This document shows positions 63,310 to 64,000 of a stretch of 64,000 bases of DNA, in pieces; positions within the stretch are counted from its first letter, which is position 1, and each line of letters starts with the position of its first letter. Made by a program: the position numbers and the translations under genes. The notes under the pieces are model-generated. The model did not search any database. It saw only the letters and a list, made by a program, of their open reading frames with translations, and had not been told where the DNA came from. The DNA lies in the NCBI GenBank assembly GCA_963920575.1, contig OY986973.1:9706607-9770606 (forward strand). The letters run 5' to 3'. The stretch comes from Narthecium ossifragum (taxonomy: Eukaryota; Streptophyta; Magnoliopsida; Dioscoreales; Nartheciaceae).

Positions 63310-63999
63310 CTAAAAGACAGGACAAGAGGTACCTCGAGATGAAAACAACTGTGGAAACTCCTTCCGCATGCGCGCCTCGCGCTCCCAGGTCATCTCCTCG
63401 GTGCCTCTGTTCCTCCACAGTACTTTGACCAAGGGAATCGTCTTGCCCCGTAAGATCTGATCCCTCCGGTCAAGTACTCGAACTGGTTGCTCGACGAAAA
63501 TCACGTCTGCCTCAAGCTCAATGTCATCCACCCTGATGACATGAGACAGATCTGGGTGATACTTCCTCAGCATCGACATATGGAACGTCGGATGCACAGC
63601 TGACATGTGCTGAGGAAGATCCAGGCGGTAAGCTACCTCACCGATCCTCTCTAGGATCTCAAACGGCCCGACAAACCTCGGCTACAACTTATCACCCCTG
63701 CCAAACCTGACGGACCCTCTGTACGGCGATGCTCGCAGGAACACCCTGTCGCCGACTGTAAACTCTAACGGTCGTCGCCTCTGATCTGCATAACTCTTCT
63801 GCCGGCTCTGAGCCGTCAGAAGTCTCTGCCTGATCTGCACTAACCTCTCTGACGACCGCCTGATGAGGTCTGGACAGGTGAGTGAAGCCTCTCCAACCTC
63901 TGTCCAGCACACTGGTGAACGACACGGCCTACCATACAACACCTCGAAAGGTGCTACTCCAAGACTGGACTGGTAGCTGTTGTTGTAGGCGAACTCCAC
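63310..63999 (-). pseudogene. Integrase C-terminus and chromodomain of Tekay/Del-like element
   Basis: EFAYNNSYQSSLGVAPFEVL and YGRPCRSPVCWTEVGE are the end of the core. A helical RRSSERLVQIRQRLLTAQSR follows, with QKSYADQRRRPLEFTVGDRV and GSVRFGRGDKL. A TAG (near 63682) breaks the usual GKLSPR stretch. The C-terminal part (FVGPF-type, then AVHPTFHMSMLRKYHPDLSH) leads to a chromodomain-like end (EADVIFVEQPVRVLDRRDQI, VKVLWRNRGTEEMTWEREAR, KEFPQLF). The stop is a single-base change. The remaining coding region lies beyond the right edge. Confidence 0.9.
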
Positions 64000-64000
64000 C

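Overview
The window is nuclear DNA of a flowering plant, probably a monocot. The monocot guess is weak and rests on the GC-rich captured exons set in AT-rich surroundings. Nearly everything that can be identified is transposable element. There is no intact low-copy gene outside a transposon, no tRNA gene and no CRISPR array.

Layout. 1-4.4 kb: a 239-bp tandem repeat array split by a minus-strand solo LTR (1095-3469, target duplication cacgc). 4.4-9.3 kb: a 939-bp MULE with a perfect 9-bp duplication, two Helitron-type 3' ends, and a DUF642 pseudogene. 9.3-12.2 kb: mostly unassigned, with a foldback repeat and a kinesin-7 fragment. 12.2-17.5 kb: a complete but decayed Reina-like Gypsy chromovirus (minus strand, 396-bp LTRs, initiator-Met PBS). 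17.5-18.5 kb ends in a CACTA-type terminus. 18.7-34.7 kb: a second Reina-like element (plus strand) inflated by nesting. Its 5' LTR holds a solo LTR. Its gag holds a Pack-MULE with a complete two-exon PTRHD1-type gene. Its integrase holds a solo LTR (25574-33096) that itself contains two more solo LTRs and a hAT element, and also a 5S-rRNA-like piece. 35.3-39.8 kb: an LTR element whose pol is replaced by unrecognised C-rich sequence, with a solo LTR inside. 40-54 kb: a spliced, broken plant-mobile-domain (PMD) gene split by an Athila-like element. 54-61 kb: a young non-autonomous gag-protease element (TR-GAG type) with nearly identical LTRs, a tRNA-Asp PBS and an uninterrupted 805-codon ORF. 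61-64 kb: the 3' LTR and integrase end of a Tekay/Del-like chromovirus that runs off the right edge.

How the parts relate. Target duplications and interruptions give a relative order of insertion. Solo LTRs are frequent, which indicates active removal by LTR-LTR recombination. Most stops in the old coding regions look like C-to-T changes, as expected in methylated repeats. The TR-GAG element shares LTR plan, PPT and 3' noncoding motifs with the Athila-like element, so it could be moved in trans by a relative of it.

The most unusual signal is a set of perfect inverted-repeat (stem-loop) modules inside several LTRs. Arm sequences differ between families (ACGGTCGAT/ATCGACCGT, CCGATCGATC, GCAGCGGT, GTTAGC), but the design is the same. 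The other strong candidates are the intact PTRHD1 gene in a Pack-MULE and an LTR whose end carries a fragment of its own element's gag.
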